A stretch of DNA of 64,000 nt from Thermoanaerobaculia bacterium (GTDB lineage: Bacteria > Acidobacteriota > Thermoanaerobaculia > Multivoradales > JAHEKO01), in NCBI GenBank assembly GCA_945787635.1, contig CALZIK010000146.1:62001-126000 (forward strand), in the 5' to 3' direction. Positions within the stretch are counted from its first letter, which is position 1, and each line of letters starts with the position of its first letter. The notes beneath the pieces are model-generated. The model saw only the letters and a program-made list of their open reading frames with translations, had not been told where the DNA came from and made no database searches. Shown here piece after piece: positions 1 through 10,848 of the stretch. Both the position numbers and the translations under genes were made by a program.

Positions 1-918
1 GTGGATCCGTCCGTCGGCCTGAGCGTTGCCGCTCACAACTCGCTTTGCACCAACCATATCCTCAAGTTCGGCTCGGAGGATCAGCGACAACGCTGGCTTC
101 CGGACCTGGCCACGGGCCGCAAGCTCGGCGCGTGGAGCCTCACCGAGCCCAACGCGGGCTCGGATGCGGCCGGCACTCGAACCCGTGCGGTGCGCTCCGG
201 TGACGGTTGGATTCTCAACGGCTCCAAGACCTTCACCACTCATGGATCGGTAGGCGATGTCTGCGTGGTCCTGGCGGTGACCGACCCCGAGGGTGCGAAG
301 CACCACAACATCTCGGCATTCGTTCTCGAGCGCGGGATGGACGGGTTCCGGCCCGGCAAGAAGGAAAACAAGCTCGGCACGCGGGCCTCGGACACCGCCG
401 AGGTCGTCATGGAAGACTGCCTCGTGCCCGATGCGAATCGCCTGGGCGAGGAGGGCGAGGGGTTCATTCAGGCTCTCAGAATTCTTGACGGGGGCAGGAT
501 CTCGATCGCGGCGCTCGGTATCGGTACCGCCATCGGCGCCCTCAAAACCGCGACCCGGTACGCCAAATTGCGCGAGCAGTTCGGTAAGCCGATCGCGAGG
601 TTCCAGGCGATTCAGTTTCACCTGGCCGAGATGGCGACGAAGTGCGCGGCCGCCGAGATTCTGACCCTGGCCGCCGCGGCCGCGATGGACGGCGGCCGGC
701 CGGTGACCCGGATCGCCGCCGAAGCCAAGCTGTTGGCCGGAGAGGTCGCGGTGTTCTGTGCCGAACGCGGCGTACAGATTCACGGTGGTTATGGCTTCAT
801 CAAGGACTACCGCGCCGAGAAGTACTATCGCGATTGCAAGATCTGCACAATCGGCGAAGGTACGAGCGAGATCCAACGACTCGTGATCGCACGGCAGCTG
901 TTCAAAGAAAACAGATGA
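1..918 (+). CDS. Acyl-CoA dehydrogenase, 5' end outside window
   Basis: This is an FAD-dependent acyl-CoA dehydrogenase, which introduces the alpha-beta double bond into acyl-CoA thioesters in fatty- or branched-chain acid breakdown. 305 residues are visible of the usual ~380, and the missing N-terminal part lies upstream of base 1. The FAD/substrate motif LTEPNAGSD lies near residue 47. The C-terminal helical domain carries the YRDCKI segment followed by GEGTSEIQ near residue 287, whose first Glu occupies the catalytic-base position of the MCAD/SCAD family. The stop codon overlaps the meaB start (ATGA), so the two are translationally coupled. With meaB and epimerase next, a role in the branched-chain amino acid or propionyl-CoA route is likely, but the exact acyl substrate cannot be read from sequence. 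Confidence 0.93.
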   Translation: MDPSVGLSVAAHNSLCTNHILKFGSEDQRQRWLPDLATGRKLGAWSLTEPNAGSDAAGTRTRAVRSGDGWILNGSKTFTTHGSVGDVCVVLAVTDPEGAKHHNISAFVLERGMDGFRPGKKENKLGTRASDTAEVVMEDCLVPDANRLGEEGEGFIQALRILDGGRISIAALGIGTAIGALKTATRYAKLREQFGKPIARFQAIQFHLAEMATKCAAAEILTLAAAAAMDGGRPVTRIAAEAKLLAGEVAVFCAERGVQIHGGYGFIKDYRAEKYYRDCKICTIGEGTSEIQRLVIARQLFKENR

Positions 919-1910
919 GCCGGCCCACGGGGCGACCCGATGTGGCCGCCCTGGCCACCGGCGTGCGAGAGCGAAAAACGCGGAGGTTGGCACAGGCGAT
1001 CACTCTGGTCGAGGGTCGCGGACCGCGGCGGCGGCAGCTTATCGCCGAGCTCTACGGCTCGGTCGGTCGGGCCAGGGTGATCGGCGTGACCGGCCCGCCG
1101 GGTGCGGGCAAAAGCACGTTGGTGGATCGGATGGCGGGAGCGCTGCGTTCAGCGGGAGACACCGTCGGGATTCTCGCGATCGATCCGACCAGCCCGTATT
1201 CAGGAGGTGCGATCCTCGGCGATCGGATCCGGATGCAGTCTCACTACACCGACCAGGGCGTCTTCATCCGCTCGATGGCAACCCGAGGTGCGATGGGAGG
1301 GCTGGCACCGGCTACCCACGACGCGATCGACGTACTGGATGCGGCGGGCTTCGACTGGATCCTGGTGGAAACGGTGGGTGTGGGGCAGGACGAGGTCGAT
1401 ATCGTGCGCAGCGTCGACACCGTGGTGGTGGTCACTTTGCCCGGCCTTGGCGACGAGATTCAAGCGATCAAGGCCGGGCTCATGGAGATCGCCGACGTGT
1501 TCGTCATCAACAAGGCAGACCGCGAGGGCGTCGATCGGAGCCGGCGGGATCTCGAGTTGATGATTTCCATGGCGGAGAAGCCTCGATGGAGGCCGCCGAT
1601 CACGACCACCGTGGCGAGTCGCGGAGAAGGAGTCGAAAAGGTGCTGGAGGAGATACGCAGGCACCGTGATTGGCTGGTCGAAACCGGAGAGATCCGGCAG
1701 CGTCGCAAGACTCATCTCCGGCTGCGGGTCGAGAATCTGCTCAAGGAAAGGGTGATCGAAGCGGCCAACGAGGCGATCGGACTGGATGGCGAAGTCGAGC
1801 GAGGGCTGGCCGATCACACCGACCCGTATGTTCTAGCCGATCACCTGTTTGCCGGTGTCGTCGAGGCCGAAGCCGCCAAAGGAGAGGCCGCCAAAGGAGA
1901 GGCAGGTTGA
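915..1910 (+). CDS. meaB: MeaB/ArgK-type GTPase, chaperone of methylmalonyl-CoA mutase
   Basis: This 331-residue G3E-family P-loop GTPase protects and reloads adenosylcobalamin on methylmalonyl-CoA mutase. The Walker A motif GPPGAGKS is at residues 60-67. [18 protein letters not shown] follows, then the switch region with ETVGVGQ and the guanine-specificity motif NKAD near residue 197. The length is normal for the family. The ATG at 915 overlaps the dehydrogenase stop by four bases. The C-terminus ends in a duplicated EAAKG motif encoded by a 15-bp tandem repeat that also duplicates the ribosome binding site of the next gene. Its client mutase subunit lies about 20 kb away on the other strand (21588-23180). 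Family assignment is firm; the client is inferred from family knowledge and gene content. Confidence 0.95.
   Translation: MSRPTGRPDVAALATGVRERKTRRLAQAITLVEGRGPRRRQLIAELYGSVGRARVIGVTGPPGAGKSTLVDRMAGALRSAGDTVGILAIDPTSPYSGGAILGDRIRMQSHYTDQGVFIRSMATRGAMGGLAPATHDAIDVLDAAGFDWILVETVGVGQDEVDIVRSVDTVVVVTLPGLGDEIQAIKAGLMEIADVFVINKADREGVDRSRRDLELMISMAEKPRWRPPITTTVASRGEGVEKVLEEIRRHRDWLVETGEIRQRRKTHLRLRVENLLKERVIEAANEAIGLDGEVERGLADHTDPYVLADHLFAGVVEAEAAKGEAAKGEAG
1872..1901 (+). repeat. 15-bp tandem repeat that duplicates a ribosome binding site
   Basis: The unit GCCGCCAAAGGAGAG occurs twice, back to back, at the very end of meaB (1872-1886 and 1887-1901). Each copy holds an AAAGGAG Shine-Dalgarno core. 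The second copy sits at the right distance before the TTG start of the epimerase at 1907. The duplication keeps the meaB frame and adds a second EAAKG pentapeptide. Confidence 0.9.
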
Positions 1911-2329
1911 GCAAGTCGATCGATCACATCGGGATCGCGGTCGAGTCGATCGACAAGGCGAGGCGCTTCTACGAGGCGCTGGGACTCGAGGTCACCGCGA
2001 TTGAAGAAGTGCCTCAGGAAGGCGTGCGGGTTGCCCTGATCCCCGCGGGCGCCAGCCGAATCGAACTACTCGAGGCGACCAGCGCGGATTCACCGATCGC
2101 CAAGTTCTTGCAGCGCCGCGGTGAGGGACTGCATCATCTGTGTTTTGCTACCGACGATCTCGGGTCGGACGATCGGACCCTGAGGAGAGAGGGAGCGGTG
2201 TTGCTTCGCGAGCAGCCGACCCGTGGCGCCGAGGGCTGCTGGGTGCAGTTCGTTCACCCCAAGAGTGCCGCCGGCGTTTTGATCGAGCTTTCAGAACGCC
2301 CCAGAGAACCAACCGGTGAGCCAACCTAA
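1907..2329 (+). CDS. mce: Methylmalonyl-CoA epimerase
   Basis: This 140-residue glyoxalase/VOC-fold enzyme interconverts (2S)- and (2R)-methylmalonyl-CoA between propionyl-CoA carboxylase and the mutase. The N-terminal IDHIGIAV holds the first metal ligand. RIELLEA near residue 50, GLHHLCF near residue 75 and the C-terminal HPKSAAGVLIEL complete the paired beta-alpha-beta modules and metal site typical of the family. The start is TTG at 1907, overlapping the meaB stop (TTGA) and preceded by AAAGGAGAGGCAGG; no better start fits the family N-terminus. Coupling to meaB supports the assignment. Confidence 0.94.
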   Translation: MSKSIDHIGIAVESIDKARRFYEALGLEVTAIEEVPQEGVRVALIPAGASRIELLEATSADSPIAKFLQRRGEGLHHLCFATDDLGSDDRTLRREGAVLLREQPTRGAEGCWVQFVHPKSAAGVLIELSERPREPTGEPT

Positions 2330-2335
2330 GAGGCC

Positions 2336-2671
2336 GTGTACATGCTCAGTCAAGGATCCATCGTGATCGTTCATCTGGTCAATCCGACCGAGAAGTTCTG
2401 GGGTGTACTCGAGGCGCTCGAGGCGACCGGCGTCGTGCTGCGCGGTATCAGTCTCTCGAGCTTCGACGATTGGATGCTCCAGGCGAGGCGCGAGGGGCCT
2501 CCCTCCCTCGGGTTGTCAACCACCTTCGTGCCGCTGTTTCGGGTCGAGAGGATCTTTCTCGACGAACAGGTCGGCGAAGTCGAGAGCTATCGGCAGCGCT
2601 TCGAGCGCAACGTCGGGCTTACGGTCGAGGAGTTTCTGGGCCTCGAGCGGGCTTCCGAGGTCCCGTCTTGA
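2336..2671 (+). CDS. Conserved-looking protein of unknown function, 111 aa
   Basis: I do not recognise this protein. It starts at GTG 2336 (ATG two codons later is an alternative), seven bases after the epimerase stop, so it probably belongs to the same transcript. The N-terminal half is beta-rich (IVIVHLVNP, then VVLRGISL), followed by FVPLFRVERIFLDE and an acidic C-terminal helix. The order of short strands recalls small Sm-like or PilZ-like barrels, but no motif confirms this. There is no signal peptide or membrane segment, so it is probably cytoplasmic. The codon pattern matches its neighbours, which makes it a real gene rather than a chance frame. Confidence 0.7.
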   Translation: MYMLSQGSIVIVHLVNPTEKFWGVLEALEATGVVLRGISLSSFDDWMLQARREGPPSLGLSTTFVPLFRVERIFLDEQVGEVESYRQRFERNVGLTVEEFLGLERASEVPS

Positions 2672-2682
2672 GTCGAGTTCGG

Positions 2683-3456
2683 CTAGAACTGGACCCGTGC
2701 GATGAAGTACGTAGGAATCTCGAGCTGGCCGCTCGAAATCGCGTTGGCGTCGTCCGTTGTCATCAAGAACTGTCCGGCGCGTGACCTATTCGAGGTCGCG
2801 AGAACCAACTCGAAGGCCTCGATCTCGGCCGAGATGTTCGAGCGAATGTGGGCAAGCGCTCCTGCGGCGACCTTGAGACTGCGAAAAACGGCGGCCTCGG
2901 AATTGGTCTCGACCTCGATTAGTAGACGATCGGCGGTGGTGCCCTGGTAGACCTTGGCGCGCTCCACTCCCTGGCTGCGGAACGCGCCTTGAATCGCCTC
3001 GAGCACGGGCAGATTCCGGTAGGGAGTGCGCGGGAAGGTCGCCAGGTCGTCGGCCGGCCCCGCTGAGCTGCGGGTGCCGAGTCCGCGCGAAACCGGCGCC
3101 CGGTTGGTGGCGGTGGTCTGGCGCCGGCCTCGAGCCAGATCGGTGAGGCTCTTCTCACGGGCCGGCTCCGGCTCGACGACCGCCGTCTTGGTGAACTCGC
3201 CGTCCTGGAGGACCATAGCCGATCCGAGCGCGTGCTGATTGGCTTCGCGGGTGCGCTCGAAATCGATCTCGGAGGCGGCGATGGCGGTAGCGGTGCCGCT
3301 TTGGAGGATGATGATGGCTTTGTCGCCTTCGATCGTGGGGGCCTTTTGAGCGATCAGCTGCGAGCCGTCTTTGAGCAGGACGGTGTAGGCGTGGCCGGGC
3401 GTCGAAAAAGCCGCGATCACGAGCAGGGCAACCAACATACTGCGGGTGTTTCTCAT
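2683..3456 (-). CDS. Secreted protein of unknown function
   Basis: This 257-residue protein has a clear Sec signal peptide (MRNTRSMLVALLVIAAFSTP, then a GHA-type cleavage region). The mature N-terminus has the pattern VLLKDGSQLIA ... IILQSGTATAI ... EIDFERT, a repeated beta-strand motif often seen in secreted proteins of acidobacterial-type genomes. A low-complexity linker rich in Arg, Ala and Thr follows, then a C-terminal domain of about 110 residues. The start is the ATG at 3456, six bases after AGGA; a GTG at 3459 is in frame. It converges with the unknown gene at 2336-2671 and diverges from the DAHP synthase gene. It is probably periplasmic; no enzyme motif is visible. Confidence 0.75.
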   Translation of the reverse strand: MRNTRSMLVALLVIAAFSTPGHAYTVLLKDGSQLIAQKAPTIEGDKAIIILQSGTATAIAASEIDFERTREANQHALGSAMVLQDGEFTKTAVVEPEPAREKSLTDLARGRRQTTATNRAPVSRGLGTRSSAGPADDLATFPRTPYRNLPVLEAIQGAFRSQGVERAKVYQGTTADRLLIEVETNSEAAVFRSLKVAAGALAHIRSNISAEIEAFELVLATSNRSRAGQFLMTTDDANAISSGQLEIPTYFIARVQF

Positions 3457-3493
3457 CACATTTCCTCGGCGAAGTCGTGTTCGTTCAGACTGG

Positions 3494-3500
3494 TATCATA
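3494..3500. promoter_or_regulatory. Shared divergent -10 region between secreted protein and DAHP synthase
   Basis: The near-palindrome GGTATCATACC gives TATCAT on the plus strand (3494-3499) and TATGAT on the minus strand (3500-3495). Both are good -10 hexamers. It lies 38 nt before the minus-strand start at 3456 and 55 nt before the plus-strand start at 3555. No convincing -35 box is visible for either direction. Confidence 0.45.
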
Positions 3501-3554
3501 CCGCGGCTCGCCAGCCGTGCCGGATTCAGGCTCGCGAGGGAGGCCAAAGAGAAG

Positions 3555-4586
3555 ATGCTGATCGTCATGAAAATGGATGCCGACGCCAAGCAGGTCGAGG
3601 CGGTGGTCGAGGTGGTCGAAGAGCGGGGGCTCAAGGCCCACCCCATCGCCGGCGCGCAACGCACCGCGATCGGCATCACCGGAAACATCGGCATCGTCGA
3701 GCCCGCCCTCTTCCAGGACATGCCGGGGGTTCTCGAAGTCATTCAGGTCAGTCATCCCTATAAGCTCGTTTCCCGCGAGTTTCACCAAGAAGACTCGGTT
3801 TTTGAAGTGGCGGGGGTCAAGATCGGGGGCACCGATCTCGTGATCATGGCCGGTCCGTGCTCGGTCGAGTCCTACGAACAGACCCTGGAGATCGCCAAAA
3901 TCATCAAGGCCAACGGAGCACACATTTTGCGCGGCGGCGCGTTCAAGCCGCGCACCAGCCCTTACAGCTTCCAAGGCCTGGGGCGTGAAGGCTTGGAGAT
4001 TCTGGCGCGGGTGCGCCAGGAGGTCGGGTTGCCGGTGATCACCGAGGCGCTCGATATCGACGTCCTCGACGAGGTCGCCGAATTCACCGATATCGTCCAG
4101 ATCGGCGCTCGCAACATGCAGAACTTCACGCTGCTCAAGCGGGCCGGCCGTTGCGGGCGGCCGGTGCTGCTCAAGCGTGGCATGAGCGCCACGGTGACCG
4201 AGCTTCTGCTGGCGGCCGAGTACGTAATGGACCAGGGTAACGAGCAGGTCGTCTTGTGCGAGCGGGGCATCCGGACTTTCGCGGACCACACCCGCAATAC
4301 GCTCGATGTCGCGGCCATACCGGCCGTTCACCGGATCAGCCATCTGCCGATCATTGCCGACCCCAGCCATGCCGCGGGCTACCGTGACAAGGTTGTCCCG
4401 TTGTCGTTGGCGGCGCTCGCCGGCGGCTCGGACGGCCTCCTGGTCGAAGTGCACGACCATCCGGACAGGGCCCTTTCCGACGGCGGACAGGCTCTCCTGC
4501 CCGCAGGTTTCAAAGAGCTGATGGACGAGATTCGCGGCCTTGCGCCGGTACTCAACCGCCGGCTGCCCGAGTACGCTACTTCCTGA
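3555..4586 (+). CDS. aroF: 3-deoxy-7-phosphoheptulonate synthase (DAHP synthase)
   Basis: This is the first enzyme of the shikimate pathway, condensing phosphoenolpyruvate and erythrose 4-phosphate. The 343-residue protein has the N-terminal ferredoxin-like domain (residues 1-70) of the type I-beta, AroA(G)-like branch, then a TIM barrel beginning at GPCSVES (residues 100-106). KPRTSPYSFQG binds phosphoenolpyruvate, and RGIRTF and DPSHAAG carry further active-site residues. The ATG at 3555 is chosen because GGAGG lies ahead of it and the family N-terminus begins MLIVMK; an in-frame upstream extension to 3477 lacks similarity. Short N-terminal domains in this branch serve allosteric control. 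The EPSP synthase gene of the same pathway lies at 42334-43623. Confidence 0.95.
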   Translation: MLIVMKMDADAKQVEAVVEVVEERGLKAHPIAGAQRTAIGITGNIGIVEPALFQDMPGVLEVIQVSHPYKLVSREFHQEDSVFEVAGVKIGGTDLVIMAGPCSVESYEQTLEIAKIIKANGAHILRGGAFKPRTSPYSFQGLGREGLEILARVRQEVGLPVITEALDIDVLDEVAEFTDIVQIGARNMQNFTLLKRAGRCGRPVLLKRGMSATVTELLLAAEYVMDQGNEQVVLCERGIRTFADHTRNTLDVAAIPAVHRISHLPIIADPSHAAGYRDKVVPLSLAALAGGSDGLLVEVHDHPDRALSDGGQALLPAGFKELMDEIRGLAPVLNRRLPEYATS

Positions 4587-4616
4587 GGCCTTCTCGACGC
4601 TTCCGAGGACTGCGAC

Positions 4617-5759
4617 TTGAACCTGCGATCGCCGGACGCCATCTTCGTGTTGGAGGACGGCTCGGTCTTTGAAGCGCACGCGGTCTCTCCAGGCACCCGT
4701 TTCGGAGAGGTCGTTTTCAACACCGCGATGACGGGATACCAGGAGATTCTCACCGATCCCTCGTATCGCGGACAGATCGTGGTCATGACCCTGCCGCATA
4801 TCGGCAACTACGGCGTGGCTCGCGCGGTCGCCGAATCGAGCCGGCCGTGGGTGGAGGGGTTCGTCGCCAGGCGCTTTACCGGCACCGCATCGAGCCATGC
4901 CAGCGAGGAAGAGCTGGTTTCCTACTTGAGGAGGAATCGCATTCCTGCGATCGACCGCCTCGACACCCGGGCGGTGGTTCGTCGGATCCGGCGGCACGGC
5001 GCTTTGCGGGGTGTTATCACCACGGAGAGAACCGATCTGGCGGCGTTGACCGAAGAGGTGCGTGCGTATCCGACCATGGCCGGTAGAGCTCTGGTCCATG
5101 AGGTCACCTGCCCGGCGCCGTATGAGGTCGAGCCGTCGGCCGGAATCGCGCCGCGCTTTCATCTGGCGGTTTTCGACTTCGGGGTCAAGGCCAACATTCT
5201 GCGGTCACTCGCCGACCGCGGGGCTCGCCTGACCGTGTTTCCGGCGGCGACGAGTGCGGACGAGGTCATGGCCGCGGGCGTTGACGGGGTCGTGCTATCG
5301 AACGGTCCCGGTGACCCCGAGCCGCTCACCGGGATCATCGCCGAGATTCGGCGGCTGAGCGAGCGGCGGGTACCGATCTTCGGCATCTGCCTCGGGCACC
5401 AGCTTCTCGGTCTGGCCCTCGGCGGCATGACCTTCAAGCTCAAGTTCGGTCACCACGGCGCCAACCAGTCGGTCAAGGACCACGACACGGGGCGGGTGCT
5501 CATCACCAGTCAGAATCACGGCTTTGCCATCGACCCCGACTCGTTGCCGGCCAACTGCCGAGTCAATCAGACCAATCTCAACGACGGTACTGTCGAAGCG
5601 TTTGTCGTGGAGGATCGCCCGATCCTCTCGGCTCAATATCACCCCGAGGCCGCTCCGGGACCCCACGACGCCTCCGACCTGTTCGATCGTTTCCTGGCCG
5701 GCCTGAGCTCGCCGAGCGGCGCGAGCGCTTCCGTCATTAGCTCGAACGGTCCGGGATGA
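4617..5759 (+). CDS. carA: Carbamoyl-phosphate synthase small (glutaminase) subunit
   Basis: This 380-residue subunit hydrolyses glutamine and channels ammonia to the large subunit, for pyrimidine and arginine synthesis. The N-terminal CPSase domain (VLEDGSVFEA, GEVVFNTAMTGYQE) is followed by a class I amidotransferase domain. The catalytic triad is Cys258 in FGICLGHQ, His342 and Glu344 in YHPEA. The start is TTG 4617, seven bases after GAGGA; there is no ATG or GTG near. Its partner carB is not adjacent. A LolC/E-like permease starts inside the carA stop codon (ATGA), and a Cys-rich mini-protein also lies between them. Confidence 0.96.
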   Translation: MNLRSPDAIFVLEDGSVFEAHAVSPGTRFGEVVFNTAMTGYQEILTDPSYRGQIVVMTLPHIGNYGVARAVAESSRPWVEGFVARRFTGTASSHASEEELVSYLRRNRIPAIDRLDTRAVVRRIRRHGALRGVITTERTDLAALTEEVRAYPTMAGRALVHEVTCPAPYEVEPSAGIAPRFHLAVFDFGVKANILRSLADRGARLTVFPAATSADEVMAAGVDGVVLSNGPGDPEPLTGIIAEIRRLSERRVPIFGICLGHQLLGLALGGMTFKLKFGHHGANQSVKDHDTGRVLITSQNHGFAIDPDSLPANCRVNQTNLNDGTVEAFVVEDRPILSAQYHPEAAPGPHDASDLFDRFLAGLSSPSGASASVISSNGPG

Positions 5760-6997
5760 CAGCTCGGCGCCTTTCGCTGCTGACCCTGATCGCGGTTCGA
5801 TTCCTGCGCGGCGGTCGCAGTCGTCTGATGGACGGCACCGCCCGCTCGGCGCTTCTGGGGACAACGATCGGAGTTGCCGCGATGGTCGTGGCGATGGCCT
5901 TGATGACCGGCTACAAGGAGGATCTTCAGCAGAAGCTCACCCAGGGCAACGCAGCTGTCCTGGTGTATCCGCTCAGCGAGGCTCGGCTCGGAAACAGCTC
6001 CGAGGCCGTTGACAAGCTCGCCGAGATCAATCTGGTCGACGAGGTCCGCCGGGTGACCTACGGGCAGGGATCGTTGTCCAGTCGGAACCACCCCGAGTCG
6101 GTCGACATCAGCCTGCGCGGAGTCGATCCCGGGCGCCGGCTTCAGGGGCTGGGGGAGATCCGGCTCGAGCCGAGTCTCGAAGGGCAGCCGCCTCTGGAGG
6201 GCGTGACCGACGTCATCCTGGGCCTGGACCTGGCTGAGCGGCTCGATCCGGAGCCAGGCGAGGTGTTGCGGTTGATGGTTCTAGGTGTTCGCGGTGGCCG
6301 GCCCCGTTTCGCCTATGAGAGCGTCCGCCAGGTGGGCACTTTCCGGTCCGGGTTCTCGGAATTCGATCGCAAGTTGGTGGTCACGGACCGCAGTCGGGTC
6401 GAGGCGCTCGCCGGGGCCGGCGTCGGCGAGAGCGTCTACGAAATCATTGTGGCCGATCTTTCACGCACGGCCGAGGTCGCGGCTCGGGCGGACGAGGCCC
6501 TCGGCCCCGACCACCTGGTCGTGGACTGGCGAGAGCTCAATCGGGAGCTTTTCACCGCCCTGCGCATTCAGCAGATTGCTCTGTTTCTGGTGATGGGCCT
6601 GATCGTGCTGGTCTCGACGTTCAACGTCGCCTCCAACTTGGTGGTGTTGGTGCGCGAGCGGATGCGGGACGTGGGAGTGTTGGCGGCGCTGGGGCTCGGT
6701 CCGAACTCGTTGCGAAGTCTCTTCCTGCTCTACGGCGGCGGGTTGACCCTGCTCGGGCTGAGTGCCGGTGTCGCTTTGGGCTGGGCGGTCTCGTGGGCTT
6801 TGACCCGGTTCGAGCTGATCAAGTTCGAGCAGGATCTGGCGGCCATCTACTTCATCAGCTCGATCCCGTTCAGAGTGCGCCTTGGAGATGTCCTGGCCGT
6901 GGTCGCCTTTACCGCAGCAGTCACCGCCCTCGCTTGCTGGTTCCCGGCACGTCGAGGCTCTCGCGTTCGCCCGGCGCTGGCCCTGCGCTGTGAGTGA
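5756..6997 (+). CDS. LolC/LolE-family ABC transporter permease
   Basis: This 413-residue inner-membrane protein has the MacB/LolCE architecture. One TM segment lies near residues 32-50 (after LLGTTIGV), a periplasmic domain spans about residues 55-265, and three C-terminal TM segments fall at ~270-295, ~320-345 and ~375-400 in an FtsX-type fold. LolC/E pairs with the ATPase LolD extract lipoproteins from the inner membrane for outer-membrane delivery, but no LolD or second permease lies nearby, so a Lol role is inference. It overlaps the carA stop by four bases, which is unusual for a carAB locus. A GC-rich hairpin follows about 20 bases after the stop. Confidence 0.85.
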   Translation: MTARRLSLLTLIAVRFLRGGRSRLMDGTARSALLGTTIGVAAMVVAMALMTGYKEDLQQKLTQGNAAVLVYPLSEARLGNSSEAVDKLAEINLVDEVRRVTYGQGSLSSRNHPESVDISLRGVDPGRRLQGLGEIRLEPSLEGQPPLEGVTDVILGLDLAERLDPEPGEVLRLMVLGVRGGRPRFAYESVRQVGTFRSGFSEFDRKLVVTDRSRVEALAGAGVGESVYEIIVADLSRTAEVAARADEALGPDHLVVDWRELNRELFTALRIQQIALFLVMGLIVLVSTFNVASNLVVLVRERMRDVGVLAALGLGPNSLRSLFLLYGGGLTLLGLSAGVALGWAVSWALTRFELIKFEQDLAAIYFISSIPFRVRLGDVLAVVAFTAAVTALACWFPARRGSRVRPALALRCE

Positions 6998-7018
6998 ACC
7001 GAGTACCGAAAGACGAGG

Positions 7019-7214
7019 GGGGGCCGGATGATCGGCCCCCTGTCAGTTGGCTGGCGATGCCGCTCGAGGCGGCGGTGGGGTTCAGATGGTGGGTCGCCAC
7101 TCGGGAGAGTGGCCCCCGGGAGCGTCGCGAACTGGCGAATGCCAGCCGTTTCGGCTCCGGCGGGCGGCCGCCGAAGCGGCCTCGGTCATCACTTCATACG
7201 CGCGAAAGGCGTAT
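7019..7214 (+). other. Cluster of five short hairpins in the spacer before the Cys-rich ORF
   Basis: The spacer 6998-7254 shows no tRNA or known RNA family. It contains five perfect short inverted repeats: GGGGGCCG/CGGCCCCC (7019-7026/7033-7040), GCCACTC/GAGTGGC (7096-7102/7107-7113), CTGGC/GCCAG (7132-7136/7141-7145), AGCCG/CGGCT (7144-7148/7152-7156) and ATACGC/GCGTAT (7196-7201/7209-7214). The first lies just after the permease stop and could weaken transcription, but no T-tract follows it. The third and fourth overlap and are mutually exclusive. Confidence 0.4.
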
Positions 7215-7254
7215 TTGGTTTAGCCAATGCCGCAGAGCGGCGTGAGGGTGGGCC

Positions 7255-7491
7255 GTGAGTGCCCTCTGCGGGTCGGTCGGGCGGAAGCTGCCGGTGGAGG
7301 CCGGACTCTGCCGGCGCTGCCGCCATTGCGAGCTCCTGACCGGCGCTCGGAGCACTTTTCTGCGGTGCGGGCTCGCCGACGCCGATCCTCGATTCCCTCG
7401 CTACCCCTCGCTGCCGGTCTTGAAGTGCTCCGGGTTCGAAGGCCGCGACCCTCAGCCGGAGCCTGACCGGGCGCCGGCGAGGGGCGCCTGA
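7255..7491 (+). CDS. Small Cys-rich, putative metal-binding protein
   Basis: This 78-residue protein starts at GTG 7255, behind GAGGG. Its core has LCRRCRH, then [10 protein letters not shown], then [14 protein letters not shown]. The spacing C-x2-C ... C ... C, with an invariant-looking FP-x-YP-x-LPV-x-x-C block, resembles a small family of bacterial zinc-ribbon-like proteins of unknown function, recalled from general knowledge and not searched. The tail is Pro/Arg/Ala-rich. It lies between the LolC-like permease and carB, 22 bases before the carB start. No catalytic motif is present. The exact start is uncertain; the conserved part begins about residue 17. Confidence 0.6.
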   Translation: MSALCGSVGRKLPVEAGLCRRCRHCELLTGARSTFLRCGLADADPRFPRYPSLPVLKCSGFEGRDPQPEPDRAPARGA

Positions 7492-7513
7492 CGAGATAAG
7501 CTCTATTCTCGAA

Positions 7514-10744
<3,231 letters not shown>

Positions 10745-10848
10745 GACTTGTTACTCTTGAGCGAGAATAGAGGGAAAGGCACGCCCCTTCGGCCTCTTTT
10801 CTCTCGTCAACCGACGCCTTCGACCGTGAAGGAAGGAGCGAAGCAACC

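Noticed and set aside
3456-5162. A 568-codon minus-strand frame opposite DAHP synthase and carA
   Set aside because: It is a high-GC shadow of two well-supported genes, with composition full of Arg, Asp and Gly and no motif.
7019-7040. Intrinsic terminator after the LolC-like gene
   Set aside because: The stem is good, but the bases after it (CTGTCAGTTGG) contain no T-tract.
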